A stretch of 37,652 nt of DNA, taken from positions 1 through 37,652 of the forward strand of contig CANAIR010000017.1 of assembly GCA_947361355.1 (NCBI GenBank), given 5' to 3'. This document shows, piece by piece, positions 1-8,288 of this stretch (position 1 is its first letter; each line of letters begins with the position of its first letter). The DNA comes from an uncultured Clostridium sp. GTDB taxonomy: Bacteria > Bacillota > Clostridia > TANB77 > CAG-465. Both the position numbers and the translations under genes were made by a program. Below the pieces are notes generated by a model. That model did not search any database, was not told the origin of the DNA, and saw only the letters and a program-made list of their open reading frames with translations.

Positions 1-241
1 TAGTTAAAATTGCCTGCATATTTGCTCTATCACTTTGATACCTTGCTCTATTTGCTTCACTCATTGGATTATTATTTATTATACTTACCACCACTGCTAC
101 TGCTAGTATTATTACCACTATTATTGTTATTACTAGCACTATTAGTGATATACCAACATTAGGGCTTACTTTATAAAAAATGTTATTATTTCCTTTTTTA
201 TTTATTTTTTCTTTACTATTTTCCTTTGTTTTCATTATCAT
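1..241 (-). CDS. Pilin-like / prepilin-type protein, N-terminal part (runs off the left edge)
   Basis: Reading leftward from ATG at 241 (or the in-frame ATG at 235) the frame is open for 80 codons to the window edge. GGAGG at 246-250 is the ribosome binding site; its spacing (4 or 10 bases) does not decide between the two starts. A short Lys/Asn-rich basic leader is followed by GISLIVLVITI and a long Val/Ile helix, then a polar stretch that includes NNNPMSEANRARYQSDRA. A Gly just before a hydrophobic helix is the layout of type IV prepilin or pseudopilin leaders cut by a PilD-type peptidase, and the GISLIVLVITI form is common in Clostridia. The usual Glu at +5 is not seen (Leu or Val there), so this could be a pilin-like membrane-anchored protein rather than a true pilin. 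The C-terminal part is outside the window. Confidence 0.6.
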   Translation of the reverse strand, partial: MIMKTKENSKEKINKKGNNNIFYKVSPNVGISLIVLVITIIVVIILAVAVVVSIINNNPMSEANRARYQSDRANMQAILT

Positions 242-336
242 AATACCTCCATATATTTTTACATGTTTTTTATTATTTTTTCCTTTATTTTATACTATTA
301 TATACTATTTTGCAATATATTTTTAAAATTAATTTT

Positions 337-729
337 TTAATCAACTTTTTCTATCATTTCATCAGTATAGGAAAGTCCATTTATATAATATACTTTTTTA
401 TTAATCATCTCATCTATTTCAGTTATAATTCCTTCATCTATTTTCATGTAATCAAAATAACTTATTCCTTTATATTTAGTAAATCCTTTTAATCCATCTT
501 TAGTTTTAACCACATCTCCTACTTTAAATTCAACATTTCTTTCAACTTTAAATTTACAGTATGAGTTAGTATTTTTTACCTCTTTATTCAATTTTGAACA
601 TATTACTATTTTATCAGATAATATTTTTTCTGTAACTTTAATAGCTTTTAAATATATACAATTATAACATTTTGAACCAATAGTGATAACATGTTTATTG
701 TCATCTTTTATTCCTATAATATTTTTCAT
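337..729 (-). CDS. Small hypothetical protein with a possible SH3/KOW-like strand region
   Basis: 130 residues, ATG start with AGAGGG a few bases upstream. I do not recognise the family. The first half has three cysteines in a CYNCIYLK...VICSK pattern plus a fourth (SYCKF), which could bind a metal or be incidental. The second half contains VGDVVKTKDGLKG, the kind of beta-turn seen in small SH3-like or KOW-like barrels, followed by a charged strand region. No signal peptide or membrane segment is visible, so it is probably cytoplasmic. It lies between the pilin-like gene and ldhA on the same strand, but separated from ldhA by a strong terminator, so it is probably a separate transcript. Confidence 0.55.
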   Translation of the reverse strand: MKNIIGIKDDNKHVITIGSKCYNCIYLKAIKVTEKILSDKIVICSKLNKEVKNTNSYCKFKVERNVEFKVGDVVKTKDGLKGFTKYKGISYFDYMKIDEGIITEIDEMINKKVYYINGLSYTDEMIEKVD

Positions 730-830
730 ACATCCCTCTTAAAATAATTATAATATATGTACATTATTTTTTCTACACTATATTTTTATCATATAATTTT
801 TTAATCAGTTAAAAGTAAAATAAAATAAAA

Positions 831-868
831 AAAAGGTTAAAGTTTAAATTCAAACTTTAACCTTTTTT
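831..868 (-). terminator. Rho-independent terminator of ldhA
   Basis: A perfect 15-bp stem (831-845 with 852-866) and a 6-base loop start directly after the ldhA stop codon. On the minus strand the stem is followed by a T-rich tract. On the plus strand it also ends in six T, so it may work in both directions. Confidence 0.9.
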
Positions 869-869
869 A

Positions 870-1865
870 CTATATTTTAACTTCATTTTTGGAACTGCCA
901 TTTTCAAAAAACTCTTTAATATTTTCACAAGTATCATTTGCAATTTTATTTAATGCCTCACTAGTAAAAAACGCTTGATGAGATGTAATCACAACATTTG
1001 GCATTGAAAGAAGTATAGATAAATCCTTATCTCTTGTGTATGAATTTGACATATCATTTAAGAAAAATTCTTCTTCATCCTCATATACATCTAAACCTAC
1101 TCCACCTATATTTCCTTGCTCTAACTTATTTATAAGGCTATCTGTATCAATTAATTTTCCTCTACTTGTATTTATAATTATAACTCCATTTTTCATTTTT
1201 TCTATACTTTCCTCATTTATCATCTTTGTATTTTCTTCTGTTAATGGACAATGAAGAGAAATTATATCAGATTTTTCGTAAAGTTCATCAAGTTCTACAT
1301 ATTTAAATCCTAACTGCTTTTGTGCCTCTTTATCTTGATATACATCATATGCAAGAATTTCTGTACCAAAGCCTTTCATAATATTTATAAAACATTTACC
1401 TATTTTTCCTGTGCCTATTACACCTACAGTTTTACCGTGAATATCAAATCCAAGCAAACCATTTAGAGTAAAATTATACTTTTTTGTTCTTTGATAAGCT
1501 TTATATATTTTCCTATCTATACTAAGTAACAAAGCAACAGCATGCTCAGCAACAGCATATGGAGAATATGCAGGTACTCTTACTACCTTTATATCTTCAT
1601 CCATATGATACATATCTACATTATTAAATCCTGCACAACGTAAAGCTATTAACCTTACTCCACATTTTTTTAATATTTTTATAGTTTCATCATCAACTAC
1701 ATCATTTACAAATATACAAATCACATCAAATCCACTTGCAAGTGGCGCTGTTTCTTTATTTAGCCTTGATTCCAAATATGTTATTTCATAACCATATTTT
1801 TTGTTATATTCATCAAATAATTTTCTATCATATTCTTTTGTATCAAAAAAAGCTATTTTTATCAT
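870..1865 (-). CDS. ldhA: D-lactate dehydrogenase (D-isomer-specific 2-hydroxyacid dehydrogenase)
   Basis: 331 residues, full length for the family. It reduces pyruvate to D-lactate with NADH in the cytoplasm and so regenerates NAD+ during fermentation. The nucleotide-binding loop is GTGKIG at residues 151-156. The catalytic triad of the family is in place: Arg235 in NTSRG, Glu262 in DVYE and His296 in SHQAF. The substrate-domain motif RCAGFNNVD (76-84) and the VPAYSPYAVAEH stretch (98-108) resemble E. coli LdhA closely, which favours lactate over other 2-hydroxyacids, although a related aryl-lactate or hydroxyisocaproate activity cannot be excluded. ATG start preceded by GGAGGG. Single-gene unit with its own promoter (1890-1918) and terminator. 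Confidence 0.93.
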   Translation of the reverse strand: MIKIAFFDTKEYDRKLFDEYNKKYGYEITYLESRLNKETAPLASGFDVICIFVNDVVDDETIKILKKCGVRLIALRCAGFNNVDMYHMDEDIKVVRVPAYSPYAVAEHAVALLLSIDRKIYKAYQRTKKYNFTLNGLLGFDIHGKTVGVIGTGKIGKCFINIMKGFGTEILAYDVYQDKEAQKQLGFKYVELDELYEKSDIISLHCPLTEENTKMINEESIEKMKNGVIIINTSRGKLIDTDSLINKLEQGNIGGVGLDVYEDEEEFFLNDMSNSYTRDKDLSILLSMPNVVITSHQAFFTSEALNKIANDTCENIKEFFENGSSKNEVKI

Positions 1866-1889
1866 TTTTATCCCTCCTATATATATTTA

Positions 1890-1918
1890 ATTATACTACT
1901 TTTTTTATTATAACTCAA
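1890..1918 (-). promoter_or_regulatory. Sigma-A-type promoter of ldhA
   Basis: On the minus strand TTGAGT (1918-1913), a 17-base spacer and TATAAT (1895-1890), about 25 bases upstream of the start codon. No Rex-type operator was recognised. Confidence 0.7.
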
Positions 1919-2052
1919 TACAAATAAATTATTTCATATTTTATAAATTTATATATATTTTTATAATTTAAATTCTACAAATTAAATAATTTTAGAGTAT
2001 ATGTATATTAATATTATTTTTAATCATATTATATATTATATTATATTTTTTA

Positions 2053-2081
2053 TTGTAATTTTTAAAAAACTATGCTAAAAT
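2053..2081 (+). promoter_or_regulatory. Promoter of the HD-domain gene
   Basis: TTGTAA (2053-2058), 17-base spacer, TAAAAT (2076-2081), with a TATGC extended -10 context. It lies 25 bases upstream of the ATG at 2107. The rest of the 1928-2106 spacer is AT-rich and shows nothing else. Confidence 0.65.
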
Positions 2082-2106
2082 TAGTATGGATTTTAAGAGG
2101 TGAAAA

Positions 2107-2673
2107 ATGAATACAAATAATACATTTATAAATGTTGAAAAAATAAATAACAAGATTTGTGCAATATTTTCTAACAAGGACTTGATAAATGAAAATACAG
2201 ACTATTATAATTGTGTAAAAGATATTATTGAAAATGAAGTAGTATTAAAAATGAAAAACTACATTCAACATGGTAATACAACATGTTATCAGCATTGCAT
2301 AAATGTTTCATATTATAGCTTTTTAATTTGTAAAAAACTTGGACTAAATAAACAAAATGCAGCTAGAGCAGGATTACTTCATGATTTATTTTTATATGAT
2401 TGGCATACTGAAAAAAAAACAAAAAAGCTTTTTGAAAAACATGGATTTACTCATCCACAAATTGCACTAAGTAACGCTACAAAAATTTTTAACTTAAATG
2501 AAGTAGAAGAAGATATTATTTTAAAGCATATGTGGCCACTTACAATGGCATTGCCTAAATACAAAGAATCATTTATAATTATATTAGTAGATAAAATAAG
2601 TTGTATACTTGAATTTATGAATTACCATTTTCCACTAAATATTTCCTCAACAAGTAAAAAATATAACAAGTAG
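2107..2673 (+). CDS. HD-domain phosphohydrolase family protein
   Basis: 188 residues, ATG start with AAGAGGTG upstream. The metal-binding pattern of the HD superfamily is visible: His63 (CYQHC), the signature doublet His92-Asp93 in LLHD, further His at 116 and 141 (KHMWPL), and Asp162 in ILVDKIS. Such proteins hydrolyse phosphomonoester or phosphodiester bonds of nucleotides or similar compounds with a divalent metal. The substrate is unknown. No extra sensor or synthetase domain is attached, so it is not a RelA/SpoT or cyclic-dinucleotide phosphodiesterase of the large type. It is monocistronic, with promoter 2053-2081 and a terminator directly downstream. Confidence 0.8.
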   Translation: MNTNNTFINVEKINNKICAIFSNKDLINENTDYYNCVKDIIENEVVLKMKNYIQHGNTTCYQHCINVSYYSFLICKKLGLNKQNAARAGLLHDLFLYDWHTEKKTKKLFEKHGFTHPQIALSNATKIFNLNEVEEDIILKHMWPLTMALPKYKESFIIILVDKISCILEFMNYHFPLNISSTSKKYNK

Positions 2674-2687
2674 TTATATTAATATTA

Positions 2688-2724
2688 TAGAATAGAAAAA
2701 TTTAAATTTTTTCTATTCTATTTT
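2688..2724 (+). terminator. Rho-independent terminator after the HD gene
   Basis: A 13-bp perfect stem (2688-2700 with 2708-2720) with a 7-base loop, followed by TTTT. It begins 14 bases after the HD-gene stop. Confidence 0.85.
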
Positions 2725-2769
2725 AATATAAGCTACGCATACTATTTAAATTGTTTTTTCATAATAATA

Positions 2770-2798
2770 TTGAATATATAATAATTGTTTGATATAAT
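2770..2798 (+). promoter_or_regulatory. Promoter of the IleRS-like gene
   Basis: TTGAAT (2770-2775), 17-base spacer, TATAAT (2793-2798). It is 23 bases upstream of the TTG start at 2822. There is no T-box leader between promoter and gene, unlike many Firmicute synthetase genes. Confidence 0.75.
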
Positions 2799-2821
2799 TT
2801 TTGTAATACAGAGGTGATTAT

Positions 2822-5800
2822 TTGAAAGTAGTAGAAAAAAAAGATTTTGATCAAACTATCAACTTACCCCAAAAAACAATTGTAACTGATGGAGAATTAA
2901 TAAAAAGGGAAAACTTTTTTATTCAAAGTTTACAAGATGGTAGTAAGTTTAATATAGCAAATAAAAAAAATATACAAAATAATAGAAATGTAAACATTTC
3001 AGAAATTCCTATGCCTATTTCTGAAAAAATAACACCTACAAATATTATAAACAAAGTTTTAAAAGATGTTATCGCAAGATATTCTATTTTAAAGGGTAAC
3101 TATGTTAATCATAACTTAGGTTTTTTCCATACTGATGAAATGCTAAAAAAAGAACCTGAAGAAAATCAGCAAGAAAGCAATGATGAAAATAATAATAATA
3201 AAAACGAAAAAAAATCTATCAAATTAAAAAAAGATAATAAATCTAACATGCCTGATTTTTCTCATGTAAAAAAAGAAATTGGTATTGTTGAAAAAAATAA
3301 AATAAACCTAGAAAAAAATATACGTAATCAAATTTATGAAATAAGTAATCTTGGAACTATGATTAATTATTCTAAACACAGTTATTCAACTTTAAAACTA
3401 AATATAAGTAATGAAATGTTAGAAAAATTTGGTACATTATATGAAAATGGATCTATTTATAGTGAAAAAAGACCTGTTCCATGGTGTACAAACTGTGGTA
3501 AATCTGCAACTCCAAAGGATATAAAATATCGAAAAAGCAAAATAAAAAATACATATTTTTTATGTAAAATCAAAAATGATGATAACAAATTAGAAAAACT
3601 TGGGGATTTAAAAAATATTTCCTTAGTTTGCTCTACAATAAGACCATGGATATTACTTCACTCATCAAAACTAATCATAGCTAAAAATACTAAATTTAGT
3701 TTAGTTGAAGTGGAAGATGTTAAAAAAAATATTAATCGCTATATTATAGGGTCAGAATTTGTAAAACATGTTATGGAAGATGCTTTTTTTATAAAATATC
3801 GTATTGTAGAAGAATTTGATAGTCAATTACTAGAAGATATTATACTTTTTAATCCTATAAAAGATGATAAAGAACTAAAAATATATTCAGTTGATAAAAA
3901 ATTTGTTCATATTGATAATAGAAATATGACTGGAATAAATCTACTTGGTAATGCTGATTCATATTTGGATTACTTAGTAAATAAAGAACTAAATATTACT
4001 AAAAACTTAAATTGTGTAATCGATGCAAAAGGAAACTTTAATAATTTTATATCAGATTATAAAGGTCAAAATTATAAAGATGTAAATGAAAAAATAATAT
4101 CTCTTTTAAGTCAAAAACATATGTTATTTTTAGATATAAATACTGTTATAATAATTCCAAGATGTAAAGAATGTAATCATGAAATAACTTATAGATATTT
4201 AAATAAGTGGTATATAAAAAGAAAAGATGATATTAAAGAAGATTTAAAAAATTCTTTTGATTTATTACTAAAAAGAATTACATATAATGAGGGAAATAAA
4301 CTATCAAGTATTGAAAAAGGTTTAAATAAAATTCTTGAAAGACAAGAATTAGCAATTTCCAATGAAAGAAAATCAAGTGTACCTATACCAGCATTTTACT
4401 GTGCAAGTTGTGGAGATGAAATTATTTCACCATTAACTATTAATATTTGTAAAAAAATACTAAATGAAAAGGGAATTGATACTTGGAATAAAATGACACC
4501 TGAGGAAATTTTAGGTGGACAAGTAAAATGTCATAAATGTGATTGTGATTTTCTTTTTAAAGAAGATAGTAGTCTAAATGATTCATTTAAACTACTTACA
4601 ATACCTATGTTTAACGTAAAAGTTGAAAATAAAATAGAAAAAGATGACAAAGATGGTAATGTAAATTTTGAAGAAAATTCAAATGCTATCATTAAAAATT
4701 TATGTATAGAAACACGCAATGACTTTTTAAAAAAAATTAGAGTACTAAGCTTTGATAATGATGCTATAAATAAAATAAATAGTATAAATCAAGTGATGCT
4801 ACATACTAAAGTAAAAGAAAATGTTAAAACAATTGCAACTCCACTATTTTTTGGGAAGACAGATAATGACTTCTCGTCTAACCTCATTACAACTGACCTT
4901 GGAATTATAGATATAGTAAAAAAATATGGTATTGATGTTTTAAGACTTTGGGCTATATATAGATCAGATAATCCAAGTATAAAACTTACAGAAGGGGATA
5001 TTATAAATGTTAGAAATATGTATATACAATTTAGAAAAACTATTAAATACATATTATCTAATCTATATGACTTTAATCCAAATAAAGACAGCATAAATTT
5101 ACAAGAACGCGATGATTTAGATATATATATATATAGTAAAATGCAGCAGCTAGAAACACTACTTGATAAACATTATAATGAATTAAATTTCCCTGCTATA
5201 TATAAATTACTAAACAAATTCTGTGTTGAAATACTACAAAAGAATTACTTTGAAGTAACAAAATATAGACTATATATTACTCCAAAAGATGGATTTTATA
5301 GAAGAAGTGTACAAACCAATTTTTATGATCTAATAGGTATTTTTGTTACTTATTTACAACCTATTTTACCTCTTTTGTTTGAGGAAAGCTGGCCATATAT
5401 ATTCCATACATCTCCTGCTGAAGAAAGAAATATACTACTATTTAGAGATACTAAGGATTTAGAAAAGATTGAACTAAACGAGGAGCAAAAAATTTGGCAT
5501 AAAATATTTACTTTAAGAAAAAAAATAATTCCGCTAGTAAATAAGGCTTGTAATGATGGAATTATAAAAACTGCTTTAGAAGCTCGTGTAATCATTACAT
5601 GTAGTGAAGAAGAAGCAAAGTTTATAAAAGATAACTATTACAATATAATTAGAACACTAAATGTTTCTGTTATAGTATTTAGACTAGGTGACAAGCTTAA
5701 TATAGAAATAAAAAAAGCTTTGGGTGTTGAATGTACAAAATGTAAAAATTATTCAACTGCAATAGGTATAAACTATAAATACAGACATCTTTGTAAACAA

Positions 5801-6790
5801 TGTGCAGACATAGAAGATTCTATTGCAACAAATACTGTACCTAAGAAAAAGCCACCAAAAGAGGTTTACATAGAAGAAGAGCATAGAAATGATGATGATT
5901 ATTATAACACAAAAGATGATATTGATCTTCCACCACCACCTTTACAAGAAGTTCTTGATTTAAATGTTGATTTTGATGATAGACTTGGCGACAAAATGGA
6001 CGAAGAAAAAATCAGGAAAATTAAAGAGATGAATTTAAATAGTATGAAACAAGAGGATAATAAAAATAATAATGAAACTTCTAATGATGAAAAAACTAAA
6101 GAAGTTCCTCAAGAGGAAAAATATCATTTTGAAAATAATTTTATTGAAAATATCGATAATACATCTAATGCTACTACTGCTAATAATAGTGAAATTAAAG
6201 ATGAAAAACCTAATATAGATTCATCCAAAGATATGCACAAAGTTGAAAATACTACCAATGAAATTAATAGTAGTACAAATACTAAAATAGAAAATTCTAT
6301 TGCTCCTAATGAAAATGTAGAAAATAATACTAAAAATGATTACAGTAATAATAATGAACGCACTACTAACTTTAATCATGCTGATGGTAGAAATACATCT
6401 AGTAACTATTCAAATGTACAAGAAAATATTCAAGAAGTAAAACCAAATATTGAAAATATTAAAAATGAACATGTAGAAACTTCTTCTAAAATCAATTCAA
6501 CTGACACTGCAAATAATGATAATAAACCTAACATAGATACTAATACAAGCGAAACTAATAATACTACTAATAATAATGTTTCAGAAGACAATAATCAATC
6601 TACTAATGATACTAATAATACTACTCAAATCGAAACAACTAGTCAAGAAAAAGAAGCTTCTAAACAAAATGATTATCATGAAGAAAATCCAACTAAAAAT
6701 GAAAATCCAACAATTTCAAATACTGATACTAATCAATCTAATGAAAATAATGGAAATTTAAGCGTTTTTGAAGATTCTTTTAGAGATTAA
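2822..6790 (+). CDS. Isoleucyl-tRNA synthetase-like pseudoenzyme with a long low-complexity tail
   Basis: 1322 residues, TTG start with GAGGTG upstream. It aligns along its length with isoleucyl-tRNA synthetase: the N-terminal DFDQTINLPQ block (8-17), the helix NKVLKDVIARY (77-87), an editing-domain-like strand STIRPWIL (271-278), Cys-rich knuckles near 222-225, 448-451, 527-530 and 570-575, the VPIPAFYC block (520-527), IDVLRLW (704-710), the anticodon-binding helices (about 725-950) and the C-terminal zinc finger CTKC...CKQC (971-994). Both class I signatures are gone: HIGH is replaced by TPTN (71-74), and the KMSKS region reads FGKTDNDFSSNL (677-688). From about 1010 to the end it is an Asn/Thr/Glu/Asp-rich, presumably disordered tail that no synthetase has. 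Inference: it cannot activate isoleucine and may be a tRNA-binding or regulatory protein. A true ileS is expected elsewhere in the genome. Confidence 0.85.
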   Translation: MKVVEKKDFDQTINLPQKTIVTDGELIKRENFFIQSLQDGSKFNIANKKNIQNNRNVNISEIPMPISEKITPTNIINKVLKDVIARYSILKGNYVNHNLGFFHTDEMLKKEPEENQQESNDENNNNKNEKKSIKLKKDNKSNMPDFSHVKKEIGIVEKNKINLEKNIRNQIYEISNLGTMINYSKHSYSTLKLNISNEMLEKFGTLYENGSIYSEKRPVPWCTNCGKSATPKDIKYRKSKIKNTYFLCKIKNDDNKLEKLGDLKNISLVCSTIRPWILLHSSKLIIAKNTKFSLVEVEDVKKNINRYIIGSEFVKHVMEDAFFIKYRIVEEFDSQLLEDIILFNPIKDDKELKIYSVDKKFVHIDNRNMTGINLLGNADSYLDYLVNKELNITKNLNCVIDAKGNFNNFISDYKGQNYKDVNEKIISLLSQKHMLFLDINTVIIIPRCKECNHEITYRYLNKWYIKRKDDIKEDLKNSFDLLLKRITYNEGNKLSSIEKGLNKILERQELAISNERKSSVPIPAFYCASCGDEIISPLTINICKKILNEKGIDTWNKMTPEEILGGQVKCHKCDCDFLFKEDSSLNDSFKLLTIPMFNVKVENKIEKDDKDGNVNFEENSNAIIKNLCIETRNDFLKKIRVLSFDNDAINKINSINQVMLHTKVKENVKTIATPLFFGKTDNDFSSNLITTDLGIIDIVKKYGIDVLRLWAIYRSDNPSIKLTEGDIINVRNMYIQFRKTIKYILSNLYDFNPNKDSINLQERDDLDIYIYSKMQQLETLLDKHYNELNFPAIYKLLNKFCVEILQKNYFEVTKYRLYITPKDGFYRRSVQTNFYDLIGIFVTYLQPILPLLFEESWPYIFHTSPAEERNILLFRDTKDLEKIELNEEQKIWHKIFTLRKKIIPLVNKACNDGIIKTALEARVIITCSEEEAKFIKDNYYNIIRTLNVSVIVFRLGDKLNIEIKKALGVECTKCKNYSTAIGINYKYRHLCKQCADIEDSIATNTVPKKKPPKEVYIEEEHRNDDDYYNTKDDIDLPPPPLQEVLDLNVDFDDRLGDKMDEEKIRKIKEMNLNSMKQEDNKNNNETSNDEKTKEVPQEEKYHFENNFIENIDNTSNATTANNSEIKDEKPNIDSSKDMHKVENTTNEINSSTNTKIENSIAPNENVENNTKNDYSNNNERTTNFNHADGRNTSSNYSNVQENIQEVKPNIENIKNEHVETSSKINSTDTANNDNKPNIDTNTSETNNTTNNNVSEDNNQSTNDTNNTTQIETTSQEKEASKQNDYHEENPTKNENPTISNTDTNQSNENNGNLSVFEDSFRD

Positions 6791-6795
6791 CTTAA

Positions 6796-6840
6796 CAAAG
6801 GAGATAGAAACCTAATCTATCTCCCTTTGCTGTTATTTTT
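6796..6840. terminator. Shared terminator between the convergent IleRS-like and SCIFF genes
   Basis: CAAAGGAGATAGA (6796-6808) pairs with TCTATCTCC...TTTG (6816-6829) with one bulged base. TTATTTTT follows on the plus strand. It lies between the two convergent stop codons. Confidence 0.7.
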
Positions 6841-6841
6841 A

Positions 6842-6988
6842 CTACCTATGCTCACAAGACTGATTCCCAACAGTACAAGATGTCTTACAAGCACTCTGAC
6901 ATGATGTCTGGCATTCGCCGCACCCACCTTTTCTTACTTCATTGTTAAGCCTCTTAGAACTTAATGTTTTAATGTGTTGTTTTCTCAT
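6842..6988 (-). CDS. scfA: SCIFF ranthipeptide precursor (six cysteines in forty-five)
   Basis: 48 residues. The core CGECQTSCQSACKTSC (residues 23-38) plus Cys45 and the KHIKTL-like leader (HIKTLSSKRL here) identify the SCIFF peptide, a nearly universal Clostridia RiPP whose Cys residues are joined to alpha or other carbons of neighbours by a radical SAM maturase. Six Cys are present (23, 26, 30, 34, 38, 45). AGGAGG at 6997-7002 sets the ATG at 6988. The maturase gene that usually follows directly is absent here: the gene is monocistronic and its downstream neighbour is convergent. The mature peptide's role is not settled; signalling functions have been proposed for the ranthipeptide class. 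Confidence 0.93.
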   Translation of the reverse strand: MRKQHIKTLSSKRLNNEVRKGGCGECQTSCQSACKTSCTVGNQSCEHR

Positions 6989-7003
6989 GACAATTACCTC
7001 CTG

Positions 7004-7019
7004 ACACTAATTATAGTGT
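7004..7019 (-). promoter_or_regulatory. Stem-loop touching the SCIFF ribosome binding site
   Basis: ACACTA (7004-7009) pairs with TAGTGT (7014-7019) with a TAAT-type loop, ending one base from the AGGAGG. It may stabilise the messenger or modulate initiation. Confidence 0.45.
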
Positions 7020-7042
7020 AAATTTATTTTTATTACATATAT

Positions 7043-7071
7043 AGTATAACATTCAATACAACTTATGTCAA
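7043..7071 (-). promoter_or_regulatory. Near-consensus promoter of the SCIFF gene
   Basis: On the minus strand a perfect TTGACA (7071-7066), 17-base spacer and TATACT (7048-7043). This is the strongest-looking promoter in the window and suggests high constitutive expression of the peptide. Confidence 0.85.
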
Positions 7072-7136
7072 GTATTAAGGTTTACCTAATTATCGCTTTA
7101 AAATCTATATTTTTATAAATACTATTGTACTATAAA

Positions 7137-7943
7137 CTATAATATTATTTCATCTAAATCATTTGGTACATATATATTTCCTCTAAAGTTCTCTTTTGCC
7201 TCTTTGATATATTCCTCTTTCCTACTTTGACCTAGATTTTCTTGTGTATGCCATAATACCAAATTTTTTGCTCCTACACTTTGTGCTTTTATACTCGCTG
7301 ATTTAACTGTATCATGATTTTTTTCTCTTGGCTTATACTTACTAGACTCACTTTCTAAGCAAAAAGATTCATGTAGTAAATAATCAATATTTCTTACATC
7401 ATTATACAATTTTTCATCTAATGGCTCATCTCCAAGAAAAGTAAGAGTTTTTCCATTATTTAAAGTAGTTTTAAATCCATATTGTTTATCACTTTTAGCT
7501 AAAATATCTAAAATCTCTAATTTATAATTTAAAACTTTTACTTTATCATGATTATTTACAATATTAATAAATATTCTTTTATCAAGATATATTTGTTGCT
7601 CTTTTCTTAATAAAATATGTATTTGATCCCTAATAATTTTTGCCACTTCCTCATGACAATATATATTCAAATTCCCCTCATATGTACCTTTTCTCATAGA
7701 TAAATCTACAAACCTGTATATCCATAATAATCCATATAAATGATCTATATGTTTATGAGATAAAAATATATTATGAATATTGTTCAAATCAATACCTGCT
7801 TTTTTAAGTTGTCTTAAAATTCCATTTCCACCTCCAGTATCAACTAATAAAAACTCTCCATTACTATCTTCCAATACAAAACAAGTATTAAAGTTTTCTG
7901 TAACACTTGCAGTTCCTGTTCCTAAAACTATAATCTTTTCCAC
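7137..7943 (-). CDS. Metallo-beta-lactamase-fold hydrolase, ribonuclease Z-like
   Basis: 268 residues with a GTG start at 7943, chosen because GGAGG at 7951-7955 is well placed. The metal-binding motif HKHIDH is at 63-68 (His63, His65, Asp67, His68), with further ligands Asp172 in GDEP, and His191 and His232 (LWHTQEN). The HESF...HDT arrangement resembles the RNase Z / phosphodiesterase branch of the fold rather than true beta-lactamases. RNase Z would trim tRNA 3' ends, but the protein lacks the long exosite arm of well-studied RNase Z proteins and has only moderate likeness, so a cyclic-nucleotide phosphodiesterase or unknown hydrolase is possible. Cytoplasmic; no signal peptide. It is leftward and monocistronic. 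Confidence 0.78.
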   Translation of the reverse strand: MEKIIVLGTGTASVTENFNTCFVLEDSNGEFLLVDTGGGNGILRQLKKAGIDLNNIHNIFLSHKHIDHLYGLLWIYRFVDLSMRKGTYEGNLNIYCHEEVAKIIRDQIHILLRKEQQIYLDKRIFINIVNNHDKVKVLNYKLEILDILAKSDKQYGFKTTLNNGKTLTFLGDEPLDEKLYNDVRNIDYLLHESFCLESESSKYKPREKNHDTVKSASIKAQSVGAKNLVLWHTQENLGQSRKEEYIKEAKENFRGNIYVPNDLDEIIL

Positions 7944-7980
7944 TTTTAATCCTCCAACATTTTTTGTTTCTAAAGAATAA

Positions 7981-8009
7981 ATTATAACATATATCTTCTA
8001 CCTAAACAA
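7981..8009 (-). promoter_or_regulatory. Promoter of the metallo-hydrolase gene
   Basis: On the minus strand TTGTTT (8009-8004), 17-base spacer, TATAAT (7986-7981), 38 bases before the GTG start. Confidence 0.7.
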
Positions 8010-8073
8010 AGTTTTTCAAAAATATTAAATATAATATCACAACTTTTAAAAAATTTCAATATTTATATATTAA

Positions 8074-8102
8074 AACAATCGACTCTTTTAAAGTCGATTG
8101 TT
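8074..8102 (-). terminator. Terminator of the matrix operon, in the 7944-8288 spacer
   Basis: AACAATCGACT (8074-8084) pairs perfectly with AGTCGATTGTT (8092-8102). On the minus strand TTTT follows. It lies about 190 bases beyond the glycosidase stop. The remainder of the 345-base spacer is AT-rich, with only the metallo-hydrolase promoter identified. Confidence 0.75.
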
Positions 8103-8288
8103 ACTTTTAAATAAATATATTATAGCTTCTCTATTATTGTATTTTTCAATAAATATTATAAGATGTCATATAAAGTTTATTCTAATTTATACAAAGTGTT
8201 CTACTCAAATCATCTCATTGTTTGATTTACTTTGTTAAATTATTTTTTTGATGAAATATCAATATAATTCATTTCCACTACCACTTTA

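Noticed and set aside
2822-6790. Annotating this gene as a working isoleucyl-tRNA synthetase (ileS)
   Set aside because: The HIGH and KMSKS signatures are both replaced and the KMSKS-adjacent catalytic segment is not recognisable, so the symbol would mislead.
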